From SABI01 sp963663665 (GTDB lineage Bacteria; Spirochaetota; Spirochaetia; Sphaerochaetales; Sphaerochaetaceae): a stretch of DNA of 64,000 bases. The translations under genes were made by a program, and so were the position numbers. The stretch spans positions 248,001-312,000 of the forward strand of contig CAXXKP010000001.1 of assembly GCA_963663665.2 (NCBI GenBank). The letters run 5' to 3'. Position 1 is the first letter of the stretch. The number at the start of each line of letters is the position of its first letter. Under the pieces are notes generated by a model. It made no database searches and was not told the origin of the DNA. It saw nothing but the letters and a program-made list of their open reading frames with translations. Shown here piece by piece: positions 61,846 to 64,000 of this stretch.

Positions 61846-63969
61846 TTAAAGTCTGAACAACATATCCTCATAAGTAGGGTATGGCCAGTAAGATTTATCT
61901 GTGAGCTTTTCTAACATATCCCCATCTTCCCTTAGGGCAGACATCGCATGAACAATGTGTTTATAAGTGAAACGTGCATGGCTTAGAGTACCATCTTCAT
62001 GTGAGGCAGCTATTTTCATTTGTTCTTCTAAGAATTTAGCCTTCTCAAGCGTACCATTAATCGTATTTGATAAATCAAGGGCAAGCGAATGAAGTTGGGT
62101 TGAAACAAATCCTAACTCTTTTTGATCTTTAATATTAGAAAGAAGTTCTTTTAAGTAACGATTCGCTGCAGGGACCATCATTCCTGTTGCCATCTCAACC
62201 ATGAGAGAAGCTTCGATGTTGATTTGTTTGATATATGTTTCAAGATAGATTTCTTGACGAGAAGCAACTTCTTGAGAAGAGAAAATCTTGTGTTTTTCAA
62301 ACAATGCAACAAATTCAGGATCTGTTAAATGACTTAAAGCTTCTACAGTATTTACAAGGTTTGGAAGCTTTCTCTTTTCAGCCTCACCAACCCATGTAGA
62401 ACAATATCCATTACCATTGAAAACGATTCTCTTGTGAGCCTTATAAAATTCTTTTATAATAACCTTAGCCTCAACAAGAGCATCGTCAGCCTTTTCAAGT
62501 CTATCAGCTACTTCACTTAATACTTCTGAAACAGCTGCATCAAGCATAGTATTTGGTCCTGCTAAGGATTGGGAAGAACCAACCATACGGAACTCAAATT
62601 TATTTCCAGTGAAAGCAAAAGGACTCGTTCTATTTCTATCTGTATCATCCATTGGGAATGATGGAATTGTCGTAAGCCCCAGCTCAACAAGCTTTCCATC
62701 TCTTCTTATGAGAGGTTTATCTTCACTAATACTATCGAGAATTTCAGTTAGTTTATCGCCAAGATACATCGATATGATTGCAGGAGGAGCTTCGTTTGCA
62801 CCAAGGCGGTGATCATTTCCAGAGGTTGCTGCTGAAAGGCGCAATAACACAGCATACTTGTCAACAGCTTTAATTACAGATGTTAAGAAGATAAGGAACT
62901 GAAGATTCTCTTCAGGGCTATCTCCTGGACTTAATAAATTCACACCGTCATCTGTTGAAATTGACCAGTTGTTGTGCTTTCCACTTCCGTTCACCCCAGC
63001 AAATGGTTTTTCATGAAGAAGGGCAACCATGTTATGGTGCATTGCAACGTTTTTAATAGTCTCCATAAGAAGTTGGTTCGTATCAGTTGAGATATTTGCT
63101 GAAGAAAAAACAGTTGCTATTTCAAATTGATTTGGAGCTACTTCATTATGTTGGGTCTTTGCTGGTACACCGAGTTTCCATAATTCATAGTTCAATTCTT
63201 TCATGAAGACTGTGATTCTTTCTTTAATAGCACCAAAATAGTGATCATCCATCTCTTGACCTTTTGCACTCATTCGACCAAATACACTTCTTCCGGCTAG
63301 CCTAAGGTCAGGACGTTTGTCATAGAATCTTTCATCTATAAGAAAGTATTCCTGTTCAGGGCCAACGTTGATACAAATTCTTTTTGCAGTGGTATTTCCA
63401 AGAGCCTTAAGGACTCTCATACTTTGCTTGTTTACAGCAACCATTGATCGTAAAAGAGGGACTTTTTTATCAAGTGCATCTCCAGTATAAGAGAAGAATG
63501 CTGTAGGGATTGTTAAAGTTTTTACGCCACCAATTTCCTTAATTACAGCAGGAGAAGAAGTATCCCATGCTGTATACCCACGAGCTTCAAATGTAGCTCT
63601 TAATCCTCCGTTGGGAAAACTAGAAGCATCTGGTTCACCTTGAATTAATTCTTTTCCAGAAAACTCAAGTAGTACAGATCCATTTGATTTCGGAGAAATG
63701 AATGAGTCATGTTTCTCTGCAGTGAGACCTGTAAGTGGTTGAAACCAGTGAGTAAAGTGGGTCGCACCTTTCTCAAGTGCCCAATCTTTCATTGCATTAG
63801 CCACGACCTCAGCACTCTGAGCTGAAAGAATTTGTCCATCAGTTTGAACCGATAAGACCTCGTTATATATTTTTGAAGGCAACCTCTCTTTCATTACAGA
63901 ATCACTGAAACAGTTTTTTCCGTAGACATCCATGAGTGAGATTTTTGAGAAATCGATCTGATTTGACAT
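61846..63969 (-). CDS. glnN: type III glutamine synthetase
   Basis: 707 residues, the size of GlnN enzymes (type I is about 450). It contains the GSIII-type N-terminus (THWFQPLTGLTAEKHDSFI), INVGPEQEYFLIDERFYDKRPDL, and the catalytic NEVAPNQFEIATVF and NGSGKHNNWSIST (adenine/glutamate site). It makes glutamine from glutamate and ammonia with ATP. AGGAG lies 11 bases before the ATG, a long spacing, with an out-of-frame ATG between. First gene of glnN-gltB-gltD; together they form the GS-GOGAT ammonium-assimilation route. Confidence 0.94.
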   Translation of the reverse strand: MSNQIDFSKISLMDVYGKNCFSDSVMKERLPSKIYNEVLSVQTDGQILSAQSAEVVANAMKDWALEKGATHFTHWFQPLTGLTAEKHDSFISPKSNGSVLLEFSGKELIQGEPDASSFPNGGLRATFEARGYTAWDTSSPAVIKEIGGVKTLTIPTAFFSYTGDALDKKVPLLRSMVAVNKQSMRVLKALGNTTAKRICINVGPEQEYFLIDERFYDKRPDLRLAGRSVFGRMSAKGQEMDDHYFGAIKERITVFMKELNYELWKLGVPAKTQHNEVAPNQFEIATVFSSANISTDTNQLLMETIKNVAMHHNMVALLHEKPFAGVNGSGKHNNWSISTDDGVNLLSPGDSPEENLQFLIFLTSVIKAVDKYAVLLRLSAATSGNDHRLGANEAPPAIISMYLGDKLTEILDSISEDKPLIRRDGKLVELGLTTIPSFPMDDTDRNRTSPFAFTGNKFEFRMVGSSQSLAGPNTMLDAAVSEVLSEVADRLEKADDALVEAKVIIKEFYKAHKRIVFNGNGYCSTWVGEAEKRKLPNLVNTVEALSHLTDPEFVALFEKHKIFSSQEVASRQEIYLETYIKQINIEASLMVEMATGMMVPAANRYLKELLSNIKDQKELGFVSTQLHSLALDLSNTINGTLEKAKFLEEQMKIAASHEDGTLSHARFTYKHIVHAMSALREDGDMLEKLTDKSYWPYPTYEDMLFRL

Positions 63970-64000
63970 GTTTTCATTTACTCCTATTATGGCACGTATC

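Noticed and set aside
1..64000. CRISPR array, prophage, rRNA or integrative element
   Set aside because: No spaced direct-repeat arrays, phage structural genes, integrases or rRNA sequences were seen; the only mobile element is the IS at 48617-50072.

Overview
The window is AT-rich bacterial chromosome with dense, mostly minus-strand operons. The gene set suggests an anaerobic or microaerophilic spirochaete, close to Treponema/Spirochaeta. Evidence: a FabV-type enoyl reductase (the family of Treponema denticola Ter), a long serine hydroxymethyltransferase (about 505 aa), a split glycine decarboxylase (GcvPA/GcvPB), a PnrA/BMP-type ABC transporter, a type III glutamine synthetase, a DUF4954 protein, and oxygen defence by superoxide reductase and rubredoxin/rubrerythrin-like proteins. 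The lineage is inferred from gene content; no rRNA is present.

Layout: (1) 1-7.2 kb: tail of a membrane transporter, threonine synthase-like enzyme, pyruvate kinase, EamA-type exporter, a small unknown, a Na/phosphate cotransporter and an orphan radical SAM DNA-repair-type protein. (2) 7.4-16.6 kb: a complete fatty-acid block. fabH-fabD-fabG-fabF-fabZ-fabV runs leftward and accB-accC-accD-accA rightward, from one divergent promoter region with a 14-bp palindrome shared by both -35 elements. (3) 16.6-23 kb: a DUF4954 protein coupled to an unknown, AzlCD, TrpS and a short-chain dehydrogenase. (4) 23-33.6 kb: one long co-directional unit, glyA-gcvH-(secreted barrel-like protein)-gcvPA-gcvPB-two CrtI-like flavoproteins-dihydropyrimidinase/hydantoinase. 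The first flavoprotein carries a C-terminal 8-cysteine domain resembling domain I of dihydropyrimidine dehydrogenase. This is the best candidate for an undescribed system. (5) 33.7-40 kb: infA, Smr, CBS-ACT and a LIV-type amino-acid ABC transporter whose binding-protein gene has a one-base frameshift. (6) 40-48.3 kb: tRNA-Arg, a nucleoside-type BMP ABC transporter with an FGGY kinase, a ferredoxin and a rubredoxin-tailed protein. (7) 48.3-55.8 kb: glutaredoxin, an IS3-family element inserted in the loop of the glutaredoxin terminator, ogt, pirin, superoxide reductase, ferritin, and a MarR regulator coupled to an 824-residue CoA-disulfide reductase/rhodanese/TusA/DsrE-like fusion. (8) 55.8-64 kb: glnN-gltB-gltD, an ammonium-assimilation operon.

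Redox and sulfur genes share a theme: several have clear symmetric sequences on or beside their predicted promoters (grx at 48.27 kb, superoxide reductase at 51.63 kb, marR at 52.80 kb). No CRISPR array, prophage or rRNA was seen. No gene-free stretch exceeds 300 bases; the longest, 7179-7470, holds one strong hairpin and nothing else recognisable.
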